A DNA stretch of 49,491 bases, from IMG/VR virus record IMGVR_UViG_3300024298_000341, positions 1 through 49,491 of that record. One strand, written 5' to 3'. Origin of the DNA: a virus. A program made the position numbers and the translations under genes. The notes under the pieces were generated by a model that was given only the letters and a program-made list of their open reading frames with translations, made no database searches and was not told the origin of the DNA. Below, one piece after another: positions 1-9,766 of the stretch. Each line of letters opens with the position of its first letter. Position 1 is the first letter of the stretch.

Positions 1-1916
1 CTTGGACTTGGGCTTGGACTTGGGCTCGGGCTTGGAGCAGCTGTTGTGGTAGTTGTAGTAGTTGTGGTGGTTGTAGTAGTTGGCTCCTCGGTAGTGGTAG
101 TTGTAGTAGTTGTAGTGGTTGTCGTAGTAGTTGTGGTTGTAGTTGTGGTTGTAGTTACGGCTATAACATTTAAATAAACTTCTCTAGTTCCTTCTGTATT
201 TGCCGTAATTCCAGCACCATTATCTACATAGCACGCATAGTAAGTCTCATCGCTTTCAAGAATTGTATTAAATTGAAGCTGCGCTGTTGATTGACCACTT
301 ATATGAGCCCCACTGAACGTGACATAGGTAGATCCGTTCCATTTCTTCCAGAGATAATTAACCCCAGGTCTTCCAGAAGCAGTAATTATTAATTTTACTA
401 CGTCACCAACATCGACATCAAAAGACTGTTCGTTGTACGTCAGTGCAGTTTGGGCACCATCTTCATCGACGACAACCTCACTAATACTAACATAATTGAC
501 AGTAAGTGTTGAAAGTGAACTATTTACAGTTCCCAACGAGGTCTTTGTACTAGAAACAGCGCAAAAGAAATCGCTATCGTGTTCTGATAAAGCTACATTA
601 TGGGTATATGTGTTTGAGCTTGAGCTTTGAACCAAGACATCAGTGTAGGAGCTAGGTCTAGAAGTGTAGTCTCTTCTATAGAAATCATAATTAAGAGTTC
701 CTGCACCAGCCGCTGTTACGACATAAGATAGAGAAGCGCCCTCGTTTACCGTTGGATTAGCAACGCCATTGCCCAAGAAGCTGGAGATTGAGATGGCGGT
801 CAGGTTTACGGTTAGAGTGCAAGTAACAGATGTGTCTGGAGTTGTGCCAGAAGCAGAAGACGATACTACACAGTAATACTGCGAACCATTACTGTCTTCA
901 TCAACAGTATCTGCAAAAGATGGATTATTTGCCCCGATTGGAGAGCCGTCTTTGTACCATTGATAGCTGAGTGTTGCTGAACCTCCAGCAACAACTGTAA
1001 ATACCGCCAATACAGTTTCCTGACCACTGAGAACCGTAACTGTCTTGGTAGAAGGTAGTTCTGTAGTAATCTTTGGGTTAATATACAGAATCGCGGCATT
1101 TGAGTTTACGCTGGCGGCACTATTGCTAACTACGCAACGGTACTGGTAATCTGCTCTTGCTAATTGACAGTTAAATGTCAGCGTAGCCGATGTTATTCCG
1201 CTTATATTAGTCTCTTGTCCAGCGCTAAGATCTGACCAAGAACTCCCGCCGTTTGTTGACCTCTGCCATTTGTAAGTTAATCCTGTTGGCTTGCCTTCTG
1301 TAGCGGTTACTGAATAAGTCACCGCATCTGCGTCGTTGTAAACCGTAGACGTTGGATGAACGGTGATTGTCGGCGGATAATTTACAGTCAGGGTTGCGGA
1401 ATTACTCTCTATCGAACCAGAGTCGTCAGTGACTACACATCTGTAAGAGCCTTCATCAGTTGGGTAGTCTGCATTTAAAATTTGCAGCGTTGTGGATGTT
1501 GCGCCTGCTATTTCTCCAGACGAGTTTGATAGATTATCCCAATTACTGGTGCCAGTATTATACTTTTGCCACTGATAAAGCAGAGTTCCACTACCTGTAG
1601 CTGCCACTGTGAATGTCGCTGTATTAGTTTCTAATACAGTTTGGTTAGTTGGTTGGGTTGTTATCTCTAGCGTAGTCCTTTTGCGAAAAATATTTTTTAA
1701 ATCTGTGCCATTGACTTTAAATCCTGTATTAAAGGATATTCTATCGCCTTCACTTGTTGATGCGTGGAATATTGTATTTAAATCTGATGATCCAACCTTA
1801 AAATTAGTCGTCGATGCCGCTGTTCCAGCCGTTCCAAGATCCTGAAAAAGTCCGCTTAAATCGTATGATTGCCCACTAGCAGAGATATAGACTCTAAACT
1901 TTGTTTCAATGGGCAT
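1..1916 (-). CDS. Ig-repeat virion adhesin, 3' end outside the window
   Basis: The reading frame stays open from an ATG at 1916 to the left edge, so about 638 residues are visible and the C-terminus is missing. After about 78 N-terminal residues come five Ig-like domains, starting near residues 80, 178, 278, 374 and 473. Each carries the core pattern Y-x-W near the start and Y-x-C-x-V near the end (I-set style). The visible end is a Thr-only linker of 22 and 13 Thr split by Glu-Glu-Pro, then Ala-Ala and a Pro-Ser repeat. The start lies one base after the stop of the upstream S74 fibre gene, so translation is probably coupled; no Shine-Dalgarno is seen. Ig domains of this kind decorate phage tails and capsids and bind host surface glycans weakly. 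The adhesin role is inferred from domains and position. Confidence 0.8.
   Translation of the reverse strand, partial: MPIETKFRVYISASGQSYDLSGLFQDLGTAGTAASTTNFKVGSSDLNTIFHASTSEGDRISFNTGFKVNGTDLKNIFRKRTTLEITTQPTNQTVLETNTATFTVAATGSGTLLYQWQKYNTGTSNWDNLSNSSGEIAGATSTTLQILNADYPTDEGSYRCVVTDDSGSIESNSATLTVNYPPTITVHPTSTVYNDADAVTYSVTATEGKPTGLTYKWQRSTNGGSSWSDLSAGQETNISGITSATLTFNCQLARADYQYRCVVSNSAASVNSNAAILYINPKITTELPSTKTVTVLSGQETVLAVFTVVAGGSATLSYQWYKDGSPIGANNPSFADTVDEDSNGSQYYCVVSSSASGTTPDTSVTCTLTVNLTAISISSFLGNGVANPTVNEGASLSYVVTAAGAGTLNYDFYRRDYTSRPSSYTDVLVQSSSSNTYTHNVALSEHDSDFFCAVSSTKTSLGTVNSSLSTLTVNYVSISEVVVDEDGAQTALTYNEQSFDVDVGDVVKLIITASGRPGVNYLWKKWNGSTYVTFSGAHISGQSTAQLQFNTILESDETYYACYVDNGAGITANTEGTREVYLNVIAVTTTTTTTTTTTTTTTTTTTTTTEEPTTTTTTTTTTTTTAAPSPSPSPSPSP
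3..155 (-). repeat. Poly-threonine and Pro-Ser low-complexity tract
   Basis: On the minus strand ACN codons run without interruption for 22 Thr, then Glu-Glu-Pro, then 13 Thr, then Ala-Ala and alternating Pro-Ser up to the window edge. The Thr codons are mixed, so this is a selected protein tract and not a simple DNA microsatellite. It looks like a mucin-type extended linker. Confidence 0.85.
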
Positions 1917-1917
1917 G

Positions 1918-4737
1918 TCATTTTATTTTATTTTTTAATCTATCAACTTCAATAGAAAGCTCTTTTACTGCCTGAATTAAAACAGCTGTTAGTCTTGAGT
2001 AGTCCAATCCAGAAATGTCGCCATTTTGGTCTTTTCCAGTCACTTGTGGCAAAATCTTTTCTACCTCTTCTGCGATTAGGCCAATATCATCCTTGCCACC
2101 CTTTCCTTTTCTTTTGAAGGACACAGGGTTAAGCTTTTGTACAGTATTTAATCCATTTTTTAATTTTTTAATCTTTGTCTTAAAACGCTTTGATGAAGAA
2201 GTCGTAAACTGTACAGCGGTAACGTCTCCAGAGCTTCCTGTTAAAATTATATTTTGAGTACCTCCATTATATACTGCTATTTCCGTAGCTACGTGCAGTT
2301 TTCCAGTATTTGAAGCGCCATTGGCGGCATCTCTACCAACTCCAATATTAGAAGCCACCTCCAAGTTTCCAGCGCCAGGAGTAAATGTTCCACCGCCACC
2401 ATCATAAGAAGCCTCTCTGATTATCGCAACTGTACCATCGGTATCTATATCTAATCTTTTTACTCCGATATTAGCATTACTTACAGATCTATTTGTAAAA
2501 AATCTTATTGCGCTTATTGATCCGGTACCAGCCTGAAGTGTAACGAGTCCTTCGTTTCCAGTAGAAAGATTTCCATGCAATTCTAATTGCGCTCCATTAC
2601 TGGCTCCGTTTGAGGTGCCAGCGGTTATTGTAATAATTCCAGCATTTGTGTCTCTTCGGATACCAAAGTTAGATTGGAGAATCAAACCGAACCCAGAATC
2701 TCCTGTATTTCCAAGAGTGGTTCCAGAGGTTAAATTGCCATTAATTTTTAATGATGCCCCGTTCCAAGTTAAGTTGTTACCAGATGGATTACCAATAAAA
2801 AATTGATATTGACCACCGGCGCTTCCTAAATAAAATCCACTATTAGTAAAAACTCCGCCAGAGTAAGCTACTCCACTAGAGTTTATTGCGCCACCAGTAC
2901 CAATTGTTAAACCTCCAGATCCAACTGAAACAACGCTAGTCGATGTTCCAAAAAAGCCAGAAGTAGCTCTGATTACGCCAGTAATTGTTAAAGCTGAACC
3001 ATCCCAATATAAAGAGTTGGCAGATCCACCAAGACCATCTGTACCAGTATTTCCAATAAAAAATCTATATTGGTTAGATGCTCTTCCCAAATAAAAACCA
3101 GCCGTACTTGTTGGAGTAAAAGATCCTGCGCCAGATGCGCTCCAATCAATATTAGCTTTTATTCTTCCTACAGCATCAGCTGAACCTGTTCCTTTTATTT
3201 CTAATCCATTACTGTCGATAATTACTCCGTTGGTGGAAGAGGTTCCAAACCAGCCGCTAGAAGCTCTAAGCTCGCCTCTTATTTTTAGAGTTGCAGTCGC
3301 AGTGTTCCATTTTAAAAATGCATTAGTTTCGCTAAGATCGCCAATTCCTAAAATGCTAGATCCAGATACGCCTTCTAGGTAAAAACCATTGCCAGAGCTA
3401 GAGCTTGTTACTCCATCGCTTCTTATAATCGCACTACCAGCTAGAGTAATTGTCTGGGCGGAAAGAGTCGCGGTTCTAATTTTATCCGCCGTCATTTCAA
3501 GAATCTTTGCATTAGTCACTGCAAGATTTTGAATGTAAGCACTGCCAATGACGGCGTTAGCAAGAGCATTCCAAGCAAGATCGTGCGCGCCACTTGTATT
3601 TGTGGCGATCATAAACTGACCATCAGCTAAAGCTGGATTGGTATTGCTTGTTTGGTAAGTTGTTCCTCCGGTCCAGTAAACGTATGTATTGCTTGTGCTT
3701 CCAGCAGAAATTGTATACGATGCACCGCCATAAACAAGAGTATGAGAATTCCAAGCAATCGATCCTCCTGATGGCGAATTGTCTGTCCAGCTGTCCCCTG
3801 ATAGAACAATTACATTTGTATATAATTTTGTAGCTGTAACTGCAAAACTAGAAATATCAGTTGCGGCAACAGTACCAGGAGTGCTGGAAACGACCGTTGA
3901 TGTCGTCGTAGTTTCGTTGCCAGAGGTATCTACAGATGTCAGCCAGTAGTAATATGTTGTTCCTTGAGTGAGATTCTCATCAACAAACGAAGAAGCAGCT
4001 ATTGAAGCGTGTGGCGTTGTAGTTCCAATTGTTGGCGGCGTATTGGATGTGTTCCTATAAATTCTTACAAAAGCCCAGTCGTCGTCTGTAGAGTTAGTCC
4101 AATTTAAAAATATCGATTTTATCGCACTTGTGATAGTGACAGATGTCGGGGCTGCTGGGGGAACTGTGTCCCTTGCTGTTTGAATAAATCCAGCAGAATT
4201 TTCTGCTGTATACGAAGAGGCATTTCCCTGCTTATCTATCGCGCAAACCCTGATTTGATACCAAGTATTTGGCTTTAGTCCAGTCCACTCTTTTGTCACC
4301 TTACCATCTGTACCAACGCTACCAGCAGCCTGAGACTCCTCTAATGATGCTTCGTAAATCTGACCAGCAGTATACCCAGTTAAAACGCCACCGCTAAATT
4401 GTGGAGTTCCTGTTACTCTTCTTATATACCAGCCATATCGATCAAGATCAGTTTCAGTATTTGGACTTATTTTCGCTGTTATGAATATTTTTTCAGAGCC
4501 ATCAGAATCTATTTCTGACCTAGTTGTCAGGGCGAGTCCAGTTGGAGTGGCTGGAGCAATATTATCTTGCTGCACTACTCCGGGTATCGATGTTCCAAAC
4601 CCAGTACTTCCAGCAAGATTTTGGCGCGAGACTTTCTTTACTTTTTTGCTTGAATTTTGAAAAAAGATGAATTGATCCTGCGAATCTAATACGCCAACTT
4701 CCTCAAGGTCTTGAAATCTGTTGCTTCCTGTGGACAT
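1918..4737 (-). CDS. Tail fibre with fibronectin III domains and S74 intramolecular chaperone
   Basis: This 939-residue protein starts with a short basic region, then two fibronectin type III-like domains (about 65-185 and 190-290, the second ending in a typical Y-Y-x-V-x-x-V-D strand pattern). A long beta-rich Gly/Ser/Asn/Thr shaft follows, with repeated phrases such as F-Y-L-G and W-N-G. The last 93 residues match the Peptidase_S74 chaperone of endosialidases: S-S-K-R-F-K at 848-853 fits the S-D-x-R-x-K self-cleavage motif (Asp replaced by Ser), followed by I-G-L-I-A-E-E-V and a C-terminal coiled coil. In this family the domain trimerises the fibre and then cuts itself off at the Ser. Receptor binding is the likely role; no enzymatic domain was recognised in the shaft. 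A TGTAAA box lies 8 bases before the ATG. Confidence 0.9.
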   Translation of the reverse strand: MSTGSNRFQDLEEVGVLDSQDQFIFFQNSSKKVKKVSRQNLAGSTGFGTSIPGVVQQDNIAPATPTGLALTTRSEIDSDGSEKIFITAKISPNTETDLDRYGWYIRRVTGTPQFSGGVLTGYTAGQIYEASLEESQAAGSVGTDGKVTKEWTGLKPNTWYQIRVCAIDKQGNASSYTAENSAGFIQTARDTVPPAAPTSVTITSAIKSIFLNWTNSTDDDWAFVRIYRNTSNTPPTIGTTTPHASIAASSFVDENLTQGTTYYYWLTSVDTSGNETTTTSTVVSSTPGTVAATDISSFAVTATKLYTNVIVLSGDSWTDNSPSGGSIAWNSHTLVYGGASYTISAGSTSNTYVYWTGGTTYQTSNTNPALADGQFMIATNTSGAHDLAWNALANAVIGSAYIQNLAVTNAKILEMTADKIRTATLSAQTITLAGSAIIRSDGVTSSSSGNGFYLEGVSGSSILGIGDLSETNAFLKWNTATATLKIRGELRASSGWFGTSSTNGVIIDSNGLEIKGTGSADAVGRIKANIDWSASGAGSFTPTSTAGFYLGRASNQYRFFIGNTGTDGLGGSANSLYWDGSALTITGVIRATSGFFGTSTSVVSVGSGGLTIGTGGAINSSGVAYSGGVFTNSGFYLGSAGGQYQFFIGNPSGNNLTWNGASLKINGNLTSGTTLGNTGDSGFGLILQSNFGIRRDTNAGIITITAGTSNGASNGAQLELHGNLSTGNEGLVTLQAGTGSISAIRFFTNRSVSNANIGVKRLDIDTDGTVAIIREASYDGGGGTFTPGAGNLEVASNIGVGRDAANGASNTGKLHVATEIAVYNGGTQNIILTGSSGDVTAVQFTTSSSKRFKTKIKKLKNGLNTVQKLNPVSFKRKGKGGKDDIGLIAEEVEKILPQVTGKDQNGDISGLDYSRLTAVLIQAVKELSIEVDRLKNKIK

Positions 4738-4742
4738 ATAGA

Positions 4743-4751
4743 TAGTTTACA
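4743..4751 (-). promoter_or_regulatory. TGTAAA box upstream of the S74 fibre gene
   Basis: The minus strand reads TGTAAACTA, with the box ending 8 bases before the ATG at 4737. It is one member of the recurrent family described in the findings. A promoter role is inferred. Confidence 0.45.
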
Positions 4752-4758
4752 TTAAATG

Positions 4759-7700
4759 TTACTTGTTATAGATCCTAGAGGGAGTTTTATAATTTGAATT
4801 ATTTGTATATATCCCGATTTGCCCCCAGCCCCACAATCTATTTGATTTATCAATTGCATAACAGGCGCCATCAAATTCACTTGATATAACACCTATTTTA
4901 TAAAAAGAATTGTTTCCACAAATTTGTCTTGGCGACAAAACAGGAGCGTTTGTATTTAACCCTAAAAGACCGCATACGTTATATCCCCACGCCCACGCTT
5001 TTCCATTGGTGTCTAAAAACATATATCCACCATAGCTTCCTCCAAGAGCCACATCACAAAAATTATTATTTAAACTGCCAATTATTATTCTTTTAGGAGT
5101 CAAAATAGCTTCACTATTTGTAATGACACTTTGGTCATATCCCCATCCCCATAATTTATTATCTTTATCTATTGCTATAGATAAAGCATTCATAGCAAAT
5201 ATTTTACAAAATGTTTTATTTCCATAAACAGCAACTGGCGAGCTTCTACATACTGTAGAGCCATCTCCAACTGCTCCAAAGTAATTACCTCCCCAGCCCC
5301 AAGCTTTACCATTTTTGTCAATTGCGAGAACGTGATCATATCCAGCACATATTTGACAAAATGTTTTGTTTCCGCAAACTGCGACAGGAGTACGCCTACT
5401 AGTTATAGAATTATTTCCAAGCTGCCCCCTAGTATTTATGCCCCACGCCCAAGCTTTATTATATTTATCTATAGCGAGTGCAAATGCATCGCCGCTGAAT
5501 GTTGCATTGTTTCCTATAATTTTACAAAAAGTTTTACTGCCATATACCTGAACTGGAGTAGCCCGAGAAGTTATTGAATTATCTCCCAACTGCCCAAAGT
5601 CATTGGTCCCCCAAGCCCAAGCTTTACCAGCATTATCTATTATATAGTAACTTTCCAAAGAAAGACCAATTTCGCATACGGTTTTATTTCCATAAATATT
5701 AGTGAATCCAGAAAATTGAGCCAGACCATTTTTATCTAATGTAAGAGAAGTGTATGCATTAGCCGCTATTTTACAGAATGTTCTAGCGCTATTAACTAAA
5801 ATAGGAACACAATGGTAATGTTTATTACCGTTTCCTAAAGTTCCTGCTAAATTACTTCCCCAACTCCAAGCTGTATTGTTATTATCTATTCCAATAACAA
5901 AAGGACGGGGAATATCGTCCGCCGCAGTCCAACTCGCTGTAGTATATCCAATATAAATATTAGAAAATATTTTATTTCCACAAACTGCCACTGGCGTGCA
6001 TCTATTTATTATCGAATTATCTCCTAACTGTCCATATCCATTCGCTCCCCATCCCCAAGCTTTGCCATTTTTATCAATTGCAAAAGAGGTTCCAATTCCG
6101 TTAAATTCATCTCTTGCAAATATTTTACAAAATGTTTTATTTCCATAAACAGCTATTGGACTATTAGAATTGACAAAATCTGGAATGCTACTTCCGCTTC
6201 CAATATTATTAGCACCGTTATATCCCCAGCCCCAAGCCTTTCCATATTTATCTATCGCAAGCGTATAATTACCAGCTGAGGATATTTCGGAGAATGTTTT
6301 ATTACCGCCGACAGCAGTTGGATTTGGATAACTCCACGCCCAAGCTTTACCATTTTTGTCGATAAAATCCGAAGCATTAGATATTTTACAGAATGTCTTG
6401 TCTTGATAAACTGCTACTGGAGTTGAAGAGCATACTGCCGGAGAATTACTTAATTGCCCCCAAGCCCAAAGCTTACCGTTTTTATCTAAGCCTACTTTTC
6501 TATCAAAAGTCCCAGATATTTCACAAAATGTTTTATTGCCATATAAAGATGTTGGCAATGTGCGACTTGTTGTAGAGCCGTCTCCAATTTGACCATAATT
6601 GTTTGGCCCCCAACTCCAGACTTTACCTTTTTTGTCTATAGCGCTAAAGCCTCCTCCCGTAGATACTACTTTACAAAAAGTACGATTAGCGCCTATTATT
6701 TTTGTAGGAGTTGCCACTTGACCTTCTAAAGAATTAATTGTATTAACGCGGAAATTCTCTGACCAGTAAGTATTGACTCCCCAACCCCATAGTGTTCCAT
6801 TTTTATCGATAGCAAAAGACTGTCCAGCGTCTGATGCAGCCGCTTGAAAAAATAACCTCTCAACTGCAAAAGACTCATTAACTTTTGTTACATCAAGAAG
6901 CGGCGGTCCATAAGACCCAACCATACCAATATCTGCCCCTGCGCCGTTCTTAACCTCAACGCTCCAATTAGTTTCTACTAAAACCCTGTCTCCAATTCTT
7001 GCTCCAAGGTTATAAGACTCAAGCGTTAGGTTTTGTAACGACAACCCAAACTTTTTAACGTCTTCTAAATTAAAAAACTCAATCAACATTGATTTCTGAG
7101 TTCCACCTTCAGCGTGAAAAACCTTACTCAAATTTTCAGCTTGAAAATCATCAATCAGCGCCGACAAAGATAATGTGGCAACTGTTGGTCTTTGAATTTT
7201 TCTAATGTATGGATGATTATTGCCAAACCCATAAAGAGCCTTGCGTTCAAACTGAACAGAGAATTGCATACTCTGGAAGTTGTTGGCAATCGCGTCAAAG
7301 AAGCCAAAAGTAATTGGCGAAGTGCCGCCACCTGACTGAAAGTCTGGGGTAATCTTACATTTACTGTAAGGACATCCGCCATTAAATACTTCCTTTGCTT
7401 TTGGCAAATACCTTTCAGTTCTTGAGTTATTGACAAAGTTTAACGAGAAATTTTTATTTGCATCTTGAGCATTTTGGCCACTAACAAGGGTATTTACCGA
7501 TGGTAAGTACTTCGAAGTCGCATAATCTTGCACATTAGCATTTGCGCCCACAAAAGAACACGAAACAGTCGCCAGCTGATTAACTGCCACACTGATTTCA
7601 TAGTTAGTAATATAGGCGTTACCAATCGCGAGAATATTACTATTAACAATTCCTGTTTGTAAGTTCTGATCCATTCCATCATTCTGCGCGATACTGATAT

Positions 7701-8034
7701 AGAAATTACGGTCGCCAGTAGACGAAAGAATAGAATCGAATGGGTTACCAGTCGTACCTGTCGGTATATCCAGTCCAATATACTTATCATTCCAGCCATC
7801 ATTCAAATAGTATTGAATATTTAAATTAACATCCGGCGCAAGCTGAGTCTGCCTTGTAGCAAACGAATCGGAGCCGATTTGTTTCAGCGGAGTTCTTTCA
7901 ATATTGAAAGAGAAGTCGTAGCCCTGAATAAAATCAAGACGACTGATTCCGCTGCCCGTGTTCATCGCCTCCTCAAAAGCGCCAGAGGAACCAACAAACA
8001 TCATTTGCATTTCATATGAGATTGGTCTGCCCAT
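4759..8034 (-). CDS. Tail-tube-like protein fused to a 14-repeat RCC1 propeller
   Basis: This is a 1091-residue chimera. Residues 1 to about 375 resemble the tail-tube protein at 22852-24006: both have an R-N-F-[HY]-I segment followed by I-G-N-A-Y-I-T-N-Y and A-V-x-x-L-x-T-V-S (here 137-157). From about residue 390 to the end there are 14 RCC1-like repeats of about 50 residues with the core I-D-K-N-G-K-A-W-G-W-G and, in many, G-Q-L-G-D. Fourteen repeats fit two seven-bladed beta-propellers. Most repeats also carry K-T-F-C-K-I. The gene starts with a one-base TAATG overlap after the gpM-like gene, so it belongs to the tape-measure operon. The likely role is a distal tail or tube-decorating protein presenting a propeller to the host. 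The fold calls are firm; the function is inferred. Confidence 0.85.
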   Translation of the reverse strand: MGRPISYEMQMMFVGSSGAFEEAMNTGSGISRLDFIQGYDFSFNIERTPLKQIGSDSFATRQTQLAPDVNLNIQYYLNDGWNDKYIGLDIPTGTTGNPFDSILSSTGDRNFYISIAQNDGMDQNLQTGIVNSNILAIGNAYITNYEISVAVNQLATVSCSFVGANANVQDYATSKYLPSVNTLVSGQNAQDANKNFSLNFVNNSRTERYLPKAKEVFNGGCPYSKCKITPDFQSGGGTSPITFGFFDAIANNFQSMQFSVQFERKALYGFGNNHPYIRKIQRPTVATLSLSALIDDFQAENLSKVFHAEGGTQKSMLIEFFNLEDVKKFGLSLQNLTLESYNLGARIGDRVLVETNWSVEVKNGAGADIGMVGSYGPPLLDVTKVNESFAVERLFFQAAASDAGQSFAIDKNGTLWGWGVNTYWSENFRVNTINSLEGQVATPTKIIGANRTFCKVVSTGGGFSAIDKKGKVWSWGPNNYGQIGDGSTTSRTLPTSLYGNKTFCEISGTFDRKVGLDKNGKLWAWGQLSNSPAVCSSTPVAVYQDKTFCKISNASDFIDKNGKAWAWSYPNPTAVGGNKTFSEISSAGNYTLAIDKYGKAWGWGYNGANNIGSGSSIPDFVNSNSPIAVYGNKTFCKIFARDEFNGIGTSFAIDKNGKAWGWGANGYGQLGDNSIINRCTPVAVCGNKIFSNIYIGYTTASWTAADDIPRPFVIGIDNNNTAWSWGSNLAGTLGNGNKHYHCVPILVNSARTFCKIAANAYTSLTLDKNGLAQFSGFTNIYGNKTVCEIGLSLESYYIIDNAGKAWAWGTNDFGQLGDNSITSRATPVQVYGSKTFCKIIGNNATFSGDAFALAIDKYNKAWAWGINTRGQLGNNSITSRRTPVAVCGNKTFCQICAGYDHVLAIDKNGKAWGWGGNYFGAVGDGSTVCRSSPVAVYGNKTFCKIFAMNALSIAIDKDNKLWGWGYDQSVITNSEAILTPKRIIIGSLNNNFCDVALGGSYGGYMFLDTNGKAWAWGYNVCGLLGLNTNAPVLSPRQICGNNSFYKIGVISSEFDGACYAIDKSNRLWGWGQIGIYTNNSNYKTPSRIYNK
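4780..6870 (-). repeat. RCC1 repeat array, 14 units (copy 1)
   Basis: Fourteen degenerate units of roughly 150 bases encode the RCC1 repeats of the tail-tube/RCC1 fusion. The plus strand shows the recurring string CCATTTTTATC (complement of the Asp-Lys-Asn-Gly codons) with variants. Confidence 0.85.
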
Positions 8035-8996
8035 TAGTAAACCCTCCTTATGCCGACAGGATCTTCCACCAGCGTTACTGAAATATCATTTACATTTTTA
8101 TAAACAAAAGTGTGCTTCCACTCTGGTGCAAAAAAGTATTTGTTTTTATTATATATATTTGGTATTTTATACTGGAACTTTCTATAGCCCTGTCTTCCAG
8201 TTAGAAAGTGTAAAATCGATCTCGCCTCAAGATCAGTGATTCCCTTAAACTCCATCGTAAATTGTTTTAGAACATTTCCGTGCAGTCCAAAATCGCTTCT
8301 TTTTGTGAATGAATACGGCAACTCTGTCTTTAAAGTAGAAGTCTCTTTGCCCACCGTTGACGAGTAAGTTGGCTGAAAAAAGAACTCCTGCGTCCATTTT
8401 CCGTTGGTAATTTCTGAGCCATTGATGGAAGACTGGCTTGTGTGATCGCCAGTACAGTAATAAAAGCAATCATATAAGTTGCCGGTATTCTGCGGGAAAG
8501 ATGCATTGCCAGTATGTCTGACAACATCGTATTTTGAATACGCAGTAGATGTGGCCCAACTTCCCTTTATGCCAGAGCCCGTAACAAACATTCCATTCCA
8601 ATTTAAAAGAGACGAAACTTGATCCGTAGCCAATTCGACTTGTATTGTATAAAGATCATTGACTGTGAAATTAGTTTGAATTCCGCCGCAAAATAAATTA
8701 ACTGGCTTGTATATCGAAGCTGGATCGGTAAAAGTGAAATATCCTGTGCCGCGAAGATTCTCAAAGAAACTGGCAATTCTTGTAGCTTCAGCCTCTTTTC
8801 TGTTTTCAAATGGCATTTGCACCGTCATCTGCAAATGATTCATTCCTCTTGGCATTGAATATAAATAATTATCGACAGTAACATAAGAGCTTAAATCCGC
8901 CGAAAAATTGACAGAGGTTCCATAAGACGGTTTAAAATCAAACGTTGTTTGAACCGTTCCTGTGACATTATAATCTCTGTCGTATAGAAATGACAT
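8034..8996 (-). CDS. Minor tail protein, duplicated gpM-like domain with a CBM5/12-like insert
   Basis: The 320 residues contain two similar halves. Each has an N-terminal strand region, a helix (about 64-82 and 255-270) and a G-x-x-x-F segment followed by a Y-K-P or A-P-x-W turn and a long strand ending in acidic residues. This is the layout of lambda gpM-type minor tail proteins, which link tube and tip. Between the halves (about 146-203) is W-A-T-S-T-A-Y-S-K-Y-D-V-V-R, ending in K-W-T, the pattern of chitin-binding type 5/12 carbohydrate modules. The gene overlaps both neighbours by one base (TAATG), so translation is coupled. The gpM relation is a remote, by-eye assignment and the CBM call is tentative. 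A baseplate or tail-tip role fits the position directly after the tape measure and a tail-tube-like gene. Confidence 0.65.
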   Translation of the reverse strand: MSFLYDRDYNVTGTVQTTFDFKPSYGTSVNFSADLSSYVTVDNYLYSMPRGMNHLQMTVQMPFENRKEAEATRIASFFENLRGTGYFTFTDPASIYKPVNLFCGGIQTNFTVNDLYTIQVELATDQVSSLLNWNGMFVTGSGIKGSWATSTAYSKYDVVRHTGNASFPQNTGNLYDCFYYCTGDHTSQSSINGSEITNGKWTQEFFFQPTYSSTVGKETSTLKTELPYSFTKRSDFGLHGNVLKQFTMEFKGITDLEARSILHFLTGRQGYRKFQYKIPNIYNKNKYFFAPEWKHTFVYKNVNDISVTLVEDPVGIRRVY

Positions 8997-9766
8997 TAGA
9001 CAAATCCTTGATAAGTAAGCGTTAACGAAAGCTCGTCAGTTGCGGACGAATTGATCGTTTCACTTATTAACTCCATATTGTTCATTGAAAATGTCGCCAG
9101 AGACCCTATTGTTATATTAATATTCTGCTTGTTGGAATCAACAATATAATCTAAAACTCTTTTCGACTCATAATCATCAACGCCAAGCGTGAACTGGGCG
9201 GTTGCCCTAAATGGGCGCAATGTCACAACATCCATTGGAGTTGATCCAGTTGGATGATAAAAAGCCTGTCTTGGGCACTCAAGTGAGTATGTAAAAGCTT
9301 CGATTCTGTTTGTTCCAGTACCATCGCATCGAATAGCTATATCTCTAGGACGGACGACTGATAGTGCGCCTGTTTGGCTAGCCCCCGAACTTGCGACACC
9401 AGTTCCTACATTACCAAAGATTGTGAAATCGGCGCTTAGAGATGGAAAGTTTCCAACGGCGCAGGAAACAGAATAATTATTAAGATACGCGCGATTAAAT
9501 GTAAAATTCTTATTATTGTAAAATAAACCGCCGCTGACCTGTCCAGCCCCCGTAAAATTTAAAAAGAAGTCTGCTGGCGAAAGGTACTTCTGAACACTCA
9601 GGTTTGACTGCGGCGCGTTATTGGTAAAAGTAGTAAATTTATTAGCGCCGATAACATTGATGTGCTCAATCGGCAAAGAATAGCCGAAATTAACATCGTT
9701 GACGCCAAATATTTTGACGCCGCTGATATAAAGACTGTTTTCATAGCTTGATACTGATGATTTCAT
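8996..9766 (-). CDS. Tail-tube-like protein (third paralogue)
   Basis: The 256-residue protein shares with the other two tail-tube-like proteins of this window the segment F-N-R-A-Y-L-N-N-Y-S-V-S-C-A-V (90-104), then F-P-S-L-S-A-D-F, and later V-R-P-R-D-I-A-I. The major tube protein at 22852-24006 has L-R-P-G-D-I-T-V at the equivalent place. It starts by a one-base overlap with the tape-measure stop codon and ends in a one-base overlap with the gpM-like gene. It is likely a structural ring at the tail tip or a distal-tail protein built on the tube fold. The paralogy rests on short shared motifs and equal order, not on an alignment score. Confidence 0.65.
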   Translation of the reverse strand: MKSSVSSYENSLYISGVKIFGVNDVNFGYSLPIEHINVIGANKFTTFTNNAPQSNLSVQKYLSPADFFLNFTGAGQVSGGLFYNNKNFTFNRAYLNNYSVSCAVGNFPSLSADFTIFGNVGTGVASSGASQTGALSVVRPRDIAIRCDGTGTNRIEAFTYSLECPRQAFYHPTGSTPMDVVTLRPFRATAQFTLGVDDYESKRVLDYIVDSNKQNINITIGSLATFSMNNMELISETINSSATDELSLTLTYQGFV

